This document shows, piece by piece, positions 8,648 to 16,683 of a stretch of DNA of 50,130 bases. Under the pieces are notes generated by a model. It was not told the origin of the DNA. It did not search any database and saw nothing but the letters and a program-made list of their open reading frames with translations. This DNA comes from Bacteroides sp. ET71 (GTDB lineage Bacteria > Bacteroidota > Bacteroidia > Bacteroidales > Bacteroidaceae), in the NCBI RefSeq assembly GCF_023336905.1, contig NZ_JAMBLS010000025.1, forward strand, positions 1 through 50,130. The letters run 5' to 3'. Position numbers and translations under genes: made by a program. Position 1 is the stretch's first letter, and every line of letters starts with the position of its first letter.

Positions 8648-8746
8648 TTATGCCTGTCGGTTGACTGTGCCTCCTCTGCGGTTGGTGTCGTTGGGCGAAT
8701 TGCCTTCCGGGCGGTTGTAGACGGGGATAAGGAAGGAGTACTTCAT
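8648..8746 (-). pseudogene. Truncated glycosyltransferase 5' remnant
   Basis: Reads M-K-Y-S-F-L-I-P-V-Y-N-R-P-E, identical to the start of the intact glycosyltransferase, then leaves homology and stops after 32 codons. Its promoter box (8773-8780) and leader are preserved, so it could still be transcribed as a short RNA toward the DUF1593 promoter region. The homologous block is 8706-8780. Confidence 0.85.
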
Positions 8747-8780
8747 ACGGATGTCTGGCTTTGTTCCGTAGGCAAAGATA
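8706..8780 (-). repeat. 75-bp duplicated segment, copy 2 (orphan)
   Basis: 73 of 75 positions match 6743-6817 in the same orientation. Sequence on both sides is unrelated. The -7 box TATCTTTG is intact. Confidence 0.95.
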
Positions 8781-8886
8781 ATGATTGCGGGGGACATTCG
8801 GTGCGCAGCGCGAACAATTTTTGCGTGTTTTGCAGGAAAAGAGAGAAAATGAAGCCCGAAAATTATGATTTTATTGAAATAATGTT

Positions 8887-8894
8887 TATATTTG
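8887..8894 (+). promoter_or_regulatory. -7 box of the C10 peptidase promoter
   Basis: TATATTTG, 46 nt before the start codon, followed by an AT-rich leader. Confidence 0.5.
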
Positions 8895-8940
8895 CAAAAG
8901 AGAGTTCTGCATATTTATTACTATCTATCCATTCATACCC

Positions 8941-10764
8941 ATGAAACGATTTTTTTTCTTGTTGTCAGTCCTGTTGCCGGGGCTGTTGTTTGCCAAGAAC
9001 ATCTCGGAGGAACAGGCGCGTCGTGTGGCTACTGCTTTCTGGCAATCCAGTCCGCAGACCCGGGGCGCATCGGCTGTCTCTTGGCAACTGGTGTTACAAA
9101 GTGAGAATTTGCCTACCCGTTCGGTTGCTTCGGCCCCCGCTTATTATGTCTACGACAATGTTTCGGGGCCGGGCTTCGTCATTGTGGCGGGCGATGATGT
9201 GGCCATGCCTGTGTTGGGCTACTCGTTCGAAAATGAATTTCCCTCGTCCGACTTCCTGCCTGTCAACGTGCTGGAGTGGCTCGACGGATTGCGTGAGGAA
9301 ATCAATGCTGCCCGGCGGGAGTCTCTGAAGCCGTCAGGGGTTGTGGCACGGGCCTGGACGTCTACTTCGTCCGGGACACCCGTGGTCGAGATGGAGACGG
9401 CGTTGTGGAATCAAGACTCGCCTTATAACCAGCTCTGTCCCAGAATCAATGGCATAGCTACCTATACCGGCTGTACAGCCACGGCGATGGCCATTGTGAT
9501 GCGTTATCATCAGTGGCCTGTGCAGGGCACGGGGACGTTGCCTGCTTATACCACGGATACGTATGGGCAGTTGGTGCCTGCGCAGGAGTTGGGGCATCCT
9601 TACGAGTGGAACCTCATGCCGTTGGACTACACCCACTCTACTACGCAACAGAACCAGGCCGTGGCCACGCTGATGCGCGACTGTGCCCTGGCATTGCAGT
9701 CGGATTTCGGGCCGTTGGGCAGTAGCGGTACGGGAGCTTACATTACGGACATTCCCGTACAACTGGCTTCCCACTTTGGCTATAGCCAGACGTCACGTTA
9801 TGTGGTGCGCGATGCATATACCACAACGGAGTGGAACGACCTGATGCGCGAGGAGTTGGATGCCAGTCGTCCTGTCCTTTATTCCGGACATAATCCTGAA
9901 GGTGGTCATGCGTTTGTGTTAGACGGCTATGATACCGAGTCTTATTTTCGTGTCAACTGGGGCTGGGGAGGCCTTTGCAACGGATTTTACAAGCTTTCGG
10001 CCCTTGAACCGGAGGAACCGGGCATTGGCGGTTCTATGGGCCAGTATAATGAAGGACAGGTGGCGGTTATCGGCGTCCAGCGTGAAGATGGAAGCGAGGG
10101 AGTGGAAGAGTTGCGCTTCAGCTATTACGATAACCGGTATGGAGCAGCTTCGGGAGGCGCCGATTCACGCATATACAACGGCCTTGCCACAGACGAGCCT
10201 GTCCGTCAGAATGAACCTTTCGAATTGCATATAGGTTTCTTGTACAACAGCGGTACCGCTGCTTTTACGGGACAAATATTGGTGGCTGTGGCCGATAAAG
10301 AAGGGCAAATTGTGGAAGAACTGTATCAATTTGCAGCTCAAGAACTTCCGGTTAGTTTTGGTTTCCTCATTGACCAGAATGTTGTTGTCAGCCAACCCAT
10401 AATGCCGGGGTATCGCATCCGGGCTTATTATAGCAGCGAACGTACTCCGGACTGGACCGTGGTGCGCGGCAACGATGAAGGAGGCTGTGTATGGGACTTG
10501 CTTTTGATGGATGAATATACCATCGAGCAGAGTACTTCGTTTACTTATAATAAGAACGACCGGATGATTCGTCTGACCGTGAAGCAGGGCGTTACGGCAA
10601 CTTTGCGGGATGATGCCGGGACGGATTACAACAGTGTTTGCCAGGCAGACGGTACGGAAATCACCATCGACACCGCTCAATTGCCGGCCGGTTCGTACAT
10701 CTTGGCCTTGCAGAAAGACAGCGAAGAGAAGGAATTGCGCTTCTCTGTCGGGGAGAACCGTTGA
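8941..10764 (+). CDS. Secreted C10 family cysteine peptidase (streptopain-like)
   Basis: Papain-fold protease, exported. The signal peptide is residues 1-18. A propeptide follows (about 20-140; YYVYDNVSGPGFVIVAGDD is the typical pro-region). The catalytic domain has its nucleophile in YTGCTATAMA (Cys178) and its histidine in GGHAFVLDGYD (His323), then RVNWGWGG, which is conserved in C10 enzymes. The last 230 residues form a beta-rich C-terminal part as in Bacteroides and Prevotella members. All expected catalytic elements are present. It is directly followed, 18-39 nt on, by a BACON lipoprotein on the same strand, suggesting an operon. Substrate unknown; host-protein or self-processing are family precedents. 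Confidence 0.92.
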   Translation: MKRFFFLLSVLLPGLLFAKNISEEQARRVATAFWQSSPQTRGASAVSWQLVLQSENLPTRSVASAPAYYVYDNVSGPGFVIVAGDDVAMPVLGYSFENEFPSSDFLPVNVLEWLDGLREEINAARRESLKPSGVVARAWTSTSSGTPVVEMETALWNQDSPYNQLCPRINGIATYTGCTATAMAIVMRYHQWPVQGTGTLPAYTTDTYGQLVPAQELGHPYEWNLMPLDYTHSTTQQNQAVATLMRDCALALQSDFGPLGSSGTGAYITDIPVQLASHFGYSQTSRYVVRDAYTTTEWNDLMREELDASRPVLYSGHNPEGGHAFVLDGYDTESYFRVNWGWGGLCNGFYKLSALEPEEPGIGGSMGQYNEGQVAVIGVQREDGSEGVEELRFSYYDNRYGAASGGADSRIYNGLATDEPVRQNEPFELHIGFLYNSGTAAFTGQILVAVADKEGQIVEELYQFAAQELPVSFGFLIDQNVVVSQPIMPGYRIRAYYSSERTPDWTVVRGNDEGGCVWDLLLMDEYTIEQSTSFTYNKNDRMIRLTVKQGVTATLRDDAGTDYNSVCQADGTEITIDTAQLPAGSYILALQKDSEEKELRFSVGENR

Positions 10765-10803
10765 GAGTATACAGATAAATGAATGATAAAAAGAAAAAAG
10801 ATT

Positions 10804-12213
10804 ATGAAGAAATATAGTTTGATGTGGTTGGTTGTCCTGGCCGGGATATGGGCATCGTGCTCGGACAACAACGAAGAGCAGCGGACGCCGACTCCGAGCA
10901 TCACTTTGGAAGGGGAGAGCACGCAACTGTTGTTCGGCACCTCCGGCGGAAGCCTGAGTGTATCTTTCGAGGCCAGCGTGGGTTGGACGGCGGATGTCGA
11001 CCAGAGCTGGTGCCGGGTGTCTCCAGCTTCGGGGCAGGCCGGCCATGTTTCGGTGATGGTAACGGCAGACGAGAACGATACCTACGACGAGCGGAATGCC
11101 AAGCTGACGTTGGCAGCGGGCGGAGTGTCGAAGACGCTGGTGATTGTGCAGAAGCAGAAAGACGCGTTGACGGTTACTTCCAACCGTGTGGATGTGGACT
11201 CTGACGGAGGGGAAATAGCCGTGGAGATAAAGGCCAATGTCACTTTTGAATACGAGGTGGAAGAGGCTGCTTCGGAGTGGATTGTTCCCATAGAGACCAA
11301 GGCGCTCACCACAACGAATCTCCGTTTTAGCGTGGCGGCCAATGAGAACGCCGAGAAACGGGAAGGCCGTATTGTGGTGCGCAGCGGAGAGATGGAAGAG
11401 ACGGTGACTGTCTATCAGGGCGGTTATACACCGACCTTGGTGCTGAGCCAAAATGAATATACGGTGAGCAGTGACGGCGAGGAAATCGTTATCGAGCTGA
11501 ACACCAATTTGGACTATGAGATGATTTTGCCGGAAGAAGCTGACTGGATAAGCGAGCCTCCTACGCGTGCGCTGTCTACTTATACCCATCGCATCCAGGT
11601 GGCACCCAATGATACGTATGACTTGCGCGAGGCGGAAATCCATTTCATCAACCGTGAGGCGGAAATAGATGAAACGGTACACATCGTACAGGTGCAGAAC
11701 GATGCCATTGTAGTGGCCCGTTTGTCGTATGAGGTGGTTGCGGAAGGTGAACGGCTGGATTTTACTGTTCAGTCGAACGTGGAGTTCTCGGTTTTGCTTT
11801 CAGAAGAATGGATTGAGCAAGTGCCGGTCACCCGTGCGCTTGAGGAAGTGCCTTTGAGCTTTACCGTCGAGGCCAATCCGGATCGGGAACCGCGTGAAGC
11901 CACGATAACCCTGAAGGCGGATAACGTGGAGCAAATCATTACGGTGCTGCAAGCTGGTCATCAGGAGACAAACCGTGTCAGCATAGTGTATAGCGGAGAA
12001 CAGTTTACCGTTCCGCTAATCACGGGTGAATATTTCATGAATGCCTATATCTGGTGGGGGGATGATTCTGAGCGGGAGGCTTATCGCGAGGGAGCCGTGC
12101 ATGCGTATGACGGCGCAGGTCCGCATACGGTTGTCATCGAGTCGGCCGGTGCTGAAGAAATTGCATTGCCCGACCTGGTGGGAGTTTCCGAGATAGATTT
12201 AAGCGAGTTCTGA
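10804..12213 (+). CDS. BACON-domain surface lipoprotein
   Basis: The start at 10804 gives a clean lipoprotein signal (MKKYSLMWLVVLAGIWASC); an in-frame ATG at 10783 would add seven lysine-rich residues. After Cys the chain holds four tandem BACON-type beta domains of about 85-95 residues each. They are marked by W near mid-domain and by ends such as TLVIVQKQKD, TVTVYQGG, THIVQVQND-like and ITVLQAGH. Three carry a K/T-R-A-L element (KALTT, TRALS, TRALE). A distinct tail of about 75 residues rich in acidic residues follows. BACON domains are thought to bind carbohydrate or mucin. Coexpression with the C10 protease suggests a shared surface role. Confidence 0.85.
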   Translation: MKKYSLMWLVVLAGIWASCSDNNEEQRTPTPSITLEGESTQLLFGTSGGSLSVSFEASVGWTADVDQSWCRVSPASGQAGHVSVMVTADENDTYDERNAKLTLAAGGVSKTLVIVQKQKDALTVTSNRVDVDSDGGEIAVEIKANVTFEYEVEEAASEWIVPIETKALTTTNLRFSVAANENAEKREGRIVVRSGEMEETVTVYQGGYTPTLVLSQNEYTVSSDGEEIVIELNTNLDYEMILPEEADWISEPPTRALSTYTHRIQVAPNDTYDLREAEIHFINREAEIDETVHIVQVQNDAIVVARLSYEVVAEGERLDFTVQSNVEFSVLLSEEWIEQVPVTRALEEVPLSFTVEANPDREPREATITLKADNVEQIITVLQAGHQETNRVSIVYSGEQFTVPLITGEYFMNAYIWWGDDSEREAYREGAVHAYDGAGPHTVVIESAGAEEIALPDLVGVSEIDLSEF

Positions 12214-12235
12214 CCGTTTGTGGCTGGATAATTAA

Positions 12236-12270
12236 AAATCCGGATGCGTGATGAAAACGCATCCGGATTT
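12236..12270. terminator. Bidirectional terminator between BACON gene and efp
   Basis: A perfect 14-bp stem (12236-12249 with 12257-12270) with a 7-nt loop, flanked by A-rich and T-rich ends, between converging genes. Confidence 0.85.
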
Positions 12271-12314
12271 ATTTATGTTTAACTTCTTATGGAAAGGAGG
12301 GTGACTCTTCCCCG

Positions 12315-12881
12315 TTATGCCTTCACGCGGCTGACATAAGAGCCGTCGCGCGTGTCGATTTCGATGGTTTCGCCTTCGTTGATGAAGAGAGGCACGCGAA
12401 CCGTTGCGCCCGATTCTACGGTGGCAGGTTTCAGTGTGTTGGTAGCAGTGTCGCCCTTCAGGCCCGGCTCGGTGTAGGTAATCTTCATTTGTACCTTCAC
12501 GGGAACTTCGGCATAGAGCACGGTCTCAGTGGAAGCATCGGACACTACGTCTACCACCATGCCTTCCAGCAGGAAATCTACGCCGTTGATTTGGTCGTGG
12601 GCGATGGGGATTTGTTCGAACGTCTCCTGATTCATGAAGATATAGTCGTCGCCTTCTTTATAGAGGTATTGGTGGGGGCGGCGTTCTACGCGTACGTCTT
12701 CCAGCTTTTCACCGATGTTGAAGCGGCGCTCCAACACGTAGCCGTTGACCACGTCTTTCAGTTTGGTACGCATAAAAGTGTTGCCTTTACCGGGTTTTAC
12801 ATGCAGGAAGTCGATGCAGAAATAAAGTTTGCCGTCCATGCGGATGGCAGTTCCGATTTTAATGTCTTGGGCATTAATCAT
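12315..12881 (-). CDS. efp: Elongation factor P
   Basis: Binds stalled ribosomes and helps peptide-bond formation at polyproline stretches. It starts at MINAQDIKIG (12881). Longer readings upstream run through the promoter and the rpmH gene and are not real. 188 aa, the standard length, with the KOW-like N-terminal domain containing VKPGKGNTF (tip lysine at about 32) and two OB domains, ending TRDGSYVSRVKA. Whether and how the tip lysine is modified here is not visible; no efp-modifying gene is adjacent. Divergent from rpmH. Confidence 0.97.
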   Translation of the reverse strand: MINAQDIKIGTAIRMDGKLYFCIDFLHVKPGKGNTFMRTKLKDVVNGYVLERRFNIGEKLEDVRVERRPHQYLYKEGDDYIFMNQETFEQIPIAHDQINGVDFLLEGMVVDVVSDASTETVLYAEVPVKVQMKITYTEPGLKGDTATNTLKPATVESGATVRVPLFINEGETIEIDTRDGSYVSRVKA

Positions 12882-12936
12882 ACGTTGTTCTATATTTATA
12901 TTAGTAAAATCTTGTTGTAGCCTCTCTTTTCGGCTG

Positions 12937-12968
12937 CAAAAGTAATGCAAATCAATAAAAAACACAAA
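12937..12968 (-). promoter_or_regulatory. Promoter of efp
   Basis: On the - strand TTTG (12968-12965), a 20-nt spacer, and TACTTTTG (12944-12937), 56 nt before the efp start. A textbook Bacteroidetes promoter. Confidence 0.75.
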
Positions 12969-12995
12969 AGATTTGAGAGAAAATGAGTTAAGCAC

Positions 12996-13026
12996 TTGGT
13001 TATTTTGAAAAAAGTCCCTACTTTTG
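12996..13026 (+). promoter_or_regulatory. Promoter of rpmH
   Basis: TTG at 12996-12998, a 20-nt spacer and TACTTTTG at 13019-13026, 43 nt before the rpmH start. It is back-to-back with the efp promoter. Confidence 0.72.
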
Positions 13027-13068
13027 CAGCCCGAATCAGCGAAAATAATAACATAAAAAGATACAACG

Positions 13069-13230
13069 ATGAAAAGAACATTCCAACCCTCGAACAGAAA
13101 GAGAAGAAACAAACACGGATTCCGTGAAAGAATGGCTACTGCCAATGGCCGTCGCGTATTGGCTGCCCGTCGTGCCAAAGGCCGTAAGAAACTGACCGTT
13201 TCCGACGAATACAATGGCGTAAAGGCGTAA
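13069..13230 (+). CDS. rpmH: 50S ribosomal protein L34
   Basis: A 53-residue, strongly basic protein beginning [19 protein letters not shown] and continuing with [18 protein letters not shown], the L34 signature. The extra C-terminal [13 protein letters not shown] is typical of Bacteroidetes L34. It is easily missed because it is short and lies opposite false upstream extensions of efp. Own promoter and own terminator; the dnaA-rnpA neighbours usual in other phyla are absent. Confidence 0.97.
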   Translation: MKRTFQPSNRKRRNKHGFRERMATANGRRVLAARRAKGRKKLTVSDEYNGVKA

Positions 13231-13251
13231 GCGGATAACCGCGTAGCATAC

Positions 13252-13300
13252 AGAGCCGCCCGGTATCGCAATTTCTGCGATGCCGGGCGGCTCTATTTTT
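13252..13300 (+). terminator. rpmH terminator
   Basis: A 19-bp stem with one G-T pair (13252-13270 with 13276-13294), a 5-nt loop and a following ATTTTT tract. Confidence 0.9.
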
Positions 13301-13303
13301 GCG

Positions 13304-13360
13304 TTAACCTAACGATAACGTGGCCTTAACCTAATGCCTGATGGGGATGCTCTATCTTTG
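13304..13360 (+). promoter_or_regulatory. Promoter with two direct repeats before the DUF3836-like gene
   Basis: The -7 box TATCTTTG is at 13353-13360. TTAACCTAA occurs at 13304-13312 and 13326-13334, exactly 22 bp apart, with the second copy over the expected -33 position. This layout suits a dimeric activator of the OmpR or LytTR kind; the regulator is unknown. Confidence 0.55.
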
Positions 13361-13425
13361 CAATGTCAAAAGGACAAAGAAAGAGTAAAAACAAAAGTAT
13401 AACCCCTTAAAAACATTACACGATT

Positions 13426-13905
13426 ATGAAAACTTTAGTTATGTCATTTGTCATTGCAGCTACCGGTTTGTTCAACACTGTTTCCACAGGAAATGCCACC
13501 CAACGTTTTGCCTACAACACGGAAGAGGACGAGGATGCCCAGATTCAGTATGTATATAAGGTCACGGAAGACGGCCAATATCTCCGCCACCACCTGAAGT
13601 ACCGTTGCACGTATGACGATGCCCACAGGCTTTTGACCAAGGAAATCCTTCGCTGGGACGACGCCTCAGCCCGGTATTGTCCTGCCTATGCCTTGCACTA
13701 TGCTTACGAGGAAGATGCCGTCATTGTGGAGTGCGCCCGTTGGTGTGTCGAAGACCAGGCTTATACGGATGTCCGCGAGAAGGCAGTCTATGCTTCCGAT
13801 GCCTACGGCCTGACCTACCAGGCTTATGAATACGATGCCGAAAGCGGTGCCTGGCAGTTGACCCATGAGCACGAGGCCGGAGCCTCGCTGCTGGCCGGGC
13901 GTTGA
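13426..13905 (+). CDS. Small secreted DUF3836-like protein
   Basis: 159 aa. The N-terminal hydrophobic segment (MKTLVMSFVIAATGLFNTVSTGNA) looks like a signal peptide. The rest is a series of Y-rich beta-strand motifs (YVYKVTEDGQYLRHHLKYRCTYDD, LHYAYEED, YQAYEYDAESGAW), as seen in DUF3836 proteins of Bacteroides. These are exported, of unknown function, and often strongly regulated. It is a monocistronic unit: the promoter has an unusual direct repeat, and a strong terminator follows. I assign the family from the overall pattern, not a diagnostic motif. Confidence 0.7.
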   Translation: MKTLVMSFVIAATGLFNTVSTGNATQRFAYNTEEDEDAQIQYVYKVTEDGQYLRHHLKYRCTYDDAHRLLTKEILRWDDASARYCPAYALHYAYEEDAVIVECARWCVEDQAYTDVREKAVYASDAYGLTYQAYEYDAESGAWQLTHEHEAGASLLAGR

Positions 13906-13924
13906 TTTCCTTTAATAAAAAGGA

Positions 13925-13985
13925 AGAGGTTGCATCTGAATGGGGAAGACTGAGTACCTGTTCAGATGCAACCTCTGCTTTTTTA
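13925..13985 (+). terminator. Terminator of the DUF3836-like gene
   Basis: A perfect 16-bp stem (13925-13940 with 13961-13976) followed by GCTTTTTT. Confidence 0.88.
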
Positions 13986-14061
13986 GAGTACTCTGCATGG
14001 ATAAAAAGTACATTGCAGGCTTAAAATGTAAGTGCTTTGTTGGATAACAAAATCTATTTCT

Positions 14062-14069
14062 TACCTTTG
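14062..14069 (+). promoter_or_regulatory. -7 box before the nuclease-like gene
   Basis: TACCTTTG, 26 nt upstream of the ATG at 14095. It rules out the longer reading from 14032, since transcription would begin downstream of that codon. Confidence 0.6.
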
Positions 14070-14094
14070 TAAAATCACTAATCTGATAAAGACC

Positions 14095-14829
14095 ATGAAT
14101 GGAATACCTCGAAGTATAGTTCTTTTGCAAATTATAAAGAAGCATCTTGAACGCTATTTTTCCATGCCCGCTAATTCACGTCTCATACGGAGTACAGAAC
14201 TGTATGATTTCCTGAAGAGACAGCCGGACTTTAGTCGGATGGTTGAGTCTAAATATGCGTTCAGCCGTTTCCTGCGGAAAATGCACGATGAGAATATCTT
14301 GAAGCAGGTCATTCCGAACGTGGAGGTTGATACGAGTAACAAATGTATGTATCAGTGGCGTTTTTATCCGCCCACGAAAACCAGGCAACGGCAGGCTGAC
14401 CCAGAATCGGTCAAGGCTACTTTTCACCTGAGTAAGAGTATGTTTTTCTCCAAAGGAAAAATCTATAAAGCCAATAATGGAGTGATGGTGCGCTCCATGC
14501 AGGAAGTGCATATATTGAACCGATTGCTGCGGGAAGAGGTCTTCGACATCTATTATGAACGTCCGTTGTGTGCTGCAAGCAGTAAGAAGTTCCCTGATTT
14601 TACTATCCTGAATACAGCGACAAACGTCGTTTTCCATTGGGAGCATTTTGGCATGTTGGATAATCCTCGATATTGTGAATACATGGTGGACAAACTTGAA
14701 TGGTACAAACGGGTCGGCTATAAGGGCATTGATGAAGGAGGCCGGCTGGCTGTTACCTGCTATGAAAATGAAAACCAGTTTATCACGAGTGTTGAAAATG
14801 TCATTGAAAGATTAAAGGAAATATCATAG
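14095..14829 (+). CDS. Orphan PD-(D/E)XK-like nuclease-fold protein
   Basis: 244 aa, no signal peptide. The first 90 residues are basic and helical. The C-terminal half has VRSMQEVHILNRLL (Glu137), YYERPL, KKFPDFTIL (Asp168) and FHWEHFGMLDNPRYCEYMVDKLEWYKRVG (Glu183). This E...PDFTI...WEH-G arrangement matches a PD-(D/E)XK-like domain often found at the end of UvrD-type helicases. No helicase or partner is adjacent. The usual E-x-K lysine is replaced by the E-H-F-G form, which seems normal for this subgroup. A role in DNA processing or defence is inference. Confidence 0.65.
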   Translation: MNGIPRSIVLLQIIKKHLERYFSMPANSRLIRSTELYDFLKRQPDFSRMVESKYAFSRFLRKMHDENILKQVIPNVEVDTSNKCMYQWRFYPPTKTRQRQADPESVKATFHLSKSMFFSKGKIYKANNGVMVRSMQEVHILNRLLREEVFDIYYERPLCAASSKKFPDFTILNTATNVVFHWEHFGMLDNPRYCEYMVDKLEWYKRVGYKGIDEGGRLAVTCYENENQFITSVENVIERLKEIS

Positions 14830-14853
14830 CGCTGTTATTCCTATTTTTTATGC

Positions 14854-14861
14854 TATCTTTG
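14854..14861 (+). promoter_or_regulatory. -7 box before the PASTA gene
   Basis: TATCTTTG, 32 nt before the start codon of the PASTA gene. It is probably the promoter for the PASTA-rluD-ddl cluster. Confidence 0.6.
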
Positions 14862-14893
14862 TGCCCGTATAATCCAATTGCATTGACTGAATT

Positions 14894-15544
14894 ATGACCC
14901 TAAAAGAATTCTTCTCTTTTCGCACCAACCGTTTCTTTTGGCTGAATATCCTGGCCATGCCTGTGGTGCTGATACTGCTGGTGTTTGCTACACTGAGGTG
15001 GTTGGACTCATACACGCATCACGGCGAGGCGGTTGTAGTGCCCGATGTGAAGCACAAGCCATTGTCCGAAGCTCAGAAGATTCTTTCTGCCCAAGGCTTG
15101 CAAAGCGTTGTGGCAGATTCTACTTATGTGAAAACGTTGCCGCCGGGCTGTGTTTTGGAATATAATCCGTCCATGAATCAAAAGGTGAAGCTGGGGCGTA
15201 CCATTTATCTCACGGTCAATACGACCAACGTTCCTTTGGTGGATTTGCCCGATGTGGCGGATAACAGCTCCTTGCGTGAGGCAGAAGCACGCTTGTTGGC
15301 TGCTGGCTTCAAATTGATGCCTAACGATACGGTGCCTGGTGACAAAGACTGGGTGTATGGCGTGAAGTTTGAAGGACGTGTGCTGGGATTGAAAGAAAAA
15401 GTGCCTCAGGGTGCTTTCCTCACGATTGTGGTGGGGGATGGCTTGGTGTCTACTGAAGTGTTCCGTGACACATTGGCAACTGATTCTGTCAGTGAATCTC
15501 AGGAGGTGAAAGAAAGTGGTGCGGCCGATGAATCATGGTTCTGA
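14894..15544 (+). CDS. PASTA-domain membrane protein
   Basis: 216 aa. A short cytoplasmic start, one membrane helix (about 17-37) and then two or three extracytoplasmic PASTA units: VVVPDVKHKPLSEAQKILSAQGL, VPLVDLPDVADNSSLREAEARL, and a final part ending in ISIVVGDG-like strands. PASTA domains bind peptidoglycan fragments or beta-lactams in kinases and penicillin-binding proteins; here no catalytic domain is attached. It heads a + strand run with rluD and ddl, consistent with a cell-wall connection. Its exact role is unknown. Confidence 0.85.
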   Translation: MTLKEFFSFRTNRFFWLNILAMPVVLILLVFATLRWLDSYTHHGEAVVVPDVKHKPLSEAQKILSAQGLQSVVADSTYVKTLPPGCVLEYNPSMNQKVKLGRTIYLTVNTTNVPLVDLPDVADNSSLREAEARLLAAGFKLMPNDTVPGDKDWVYGVKFEGRVLGLKEKVPQGAFLTIVVGDGLVSTEVFRDTLATDSVSESQEVKESGAADESWF

Positions 15545-15618
15545 AGAAATCGCGCTTTTCTCTTCTCTTTCATGTCTTATTTCCTTTTATTTTTCCTTAA
15601 TGTTCTTCAGTGATAAAG

Positions 15619-16683
15619 ATGGTTCAAGACGAGATATTGGATGACGAACTGGATGACTTGGAGCCTACCGCAAGCGATGCAGCCCAATTGTACGAGCATT
15701 TCCGCGTGGTGGTGGACAAAGGCCAGGAGATGGTGAGGGTAGACAAATACCTGTTCGACCGTATCCAGAATGCCTCGCGCAACCGTATCCAAAAGGCAGC
15801 CGATGCAGGTTTTGTGTTGGCCAATGGCAAGCCGGTGAAGTGCAGTTATAAGGTGAAGCCGTTGGATGTCATTACGCTCTCGATGGACCGCCCTCCCTAT
15901 GAAAATGACATTGTTCCCGAAGATATTCCCTTGGACGTGGCGTATGAAGATGACGATGTAATCGTAGTCAACAAGCCTGCGGGTCTTGTCGTACATCCGG
16001 GGCATGGAAATTGGCACGGCACGCTGGTCAATGCTATTGCCTGGCACCTGAAGGACAATCCCCGTTATGATGCAAACGACCCGCACGTAGGTTTGGTACA
16101 CCGTATTGATAAGGATACGTCTGGATTGCTTGTCGTGGCCAAGACACCCGAGGCCAAGACTTGCCTGGGCAACCAGTTCTTGCTTAAGACAACCCGTCGC
16201 CGCTATCGTGCCTTGGTGTGGGGCAATGTGGAGCAGGACGAAGGGACCATTGTTGCCAATATCGGTAGAGACCCGCGCGACCGTATGTTGATGACCGTCT
16301 TGCCCGAAGGGGAAGGCCGTCATGCTGTCACCCATTACCGGGTGCTGGAGCGCTTGGGTTATGTCACACTGGTAGAGTGCATCCTTGAGACCGGGCGCAC
16401 GCACCAGATACGTGTCCACATGAAGCACATCGGACACACACTTTTCAACGACTTGCGATACGGTGGCCACGAGATTCTGCGCGGTACCCGTTTTGCCAAA
16501 TATAAACAATTCGTAAACAATTGCTTCGACATTTGTCCACGGCAAGCCTTGCATGCCATGACGCTGGGTTTCAAACACCCCGTCACGGGCGAGGAAATGG
16601 ATTTTACTACGCCCATTCCCCCTGATATGGCCGCCTTGATAGACAAATGGCGGGGCTACATCAGTAACAGAGACTTAGAATGA
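15619..16683 (+). CDS. rluD: Large-subunit rRNA pseudouridine synthase, RluD family
   Basis: Isomerises uridines in 23S rRNA (helix 69 in RluD). An N-terminal S4 RNA-binding domain (VRVDKYLFDRIQNASRNRIQ) is followed by the catalytic domain with GLVHRIDKDTSGLLVVAKT, in which the aspartate of HRIDKDTSG is catalytic, and GRTHQIRVH. I take the ATG at 15619; an in-frame GTG nine bases earlier is less likely. 354 aa. Its TGA overlaps the ddl start (ATGA), so the two are translationally coupled. Confidence 0.93.
   Translation: MVQDEILDDELDDLEPTASDAAQLYEHFRVVVDKGQEMVRVDKYLFDRIQNASRNRIQKAADAGFVLANGKPVKCSYKVKPLDVITLSMDRPPYENDIVPEDIPLDVAYEDDDVIVVNKPAGLVVHPGHGNWHGTLVNAIAWHLKDNPRYDANDPHVGLVHRIDKDTSGLLVVAKTPEAKTCLGNQFLLKTTRRRYRALVWGNVEQDEGTIVANIGRDPRDRMLMTVLPEGEGRHAVTHYRVLERLGYVTLVECILETGRTHQIRVHMKHIGHTLFNDLRYGGHEILRGTRFAKYKQFVNNCFDICPRQALHAMTLGFKHPVTGEEMDFTTPIPPDMAALIDKWRGYISNRDLE

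Larger units (their letters stand above)
8407..8940. other. 534-nt intergenic region
   Basis: Contains the DUF1593 promoter at its left end, the glycosyltransferase 5' remnant in the middle (8648-8780), and the C10 peptidase promoter at its right end. I see no tRNA or other structured RNA and no credible additional gene. Confidence 0.6.

Noticed and set aside
12882-13271. Long N-terminal extension of the efp reading frame
   Set aside because: It runs through the divergent promoters and antisense to rpmH, and the EF-P family starts at MINAQDIKIG. No signal or domain supports the extension.
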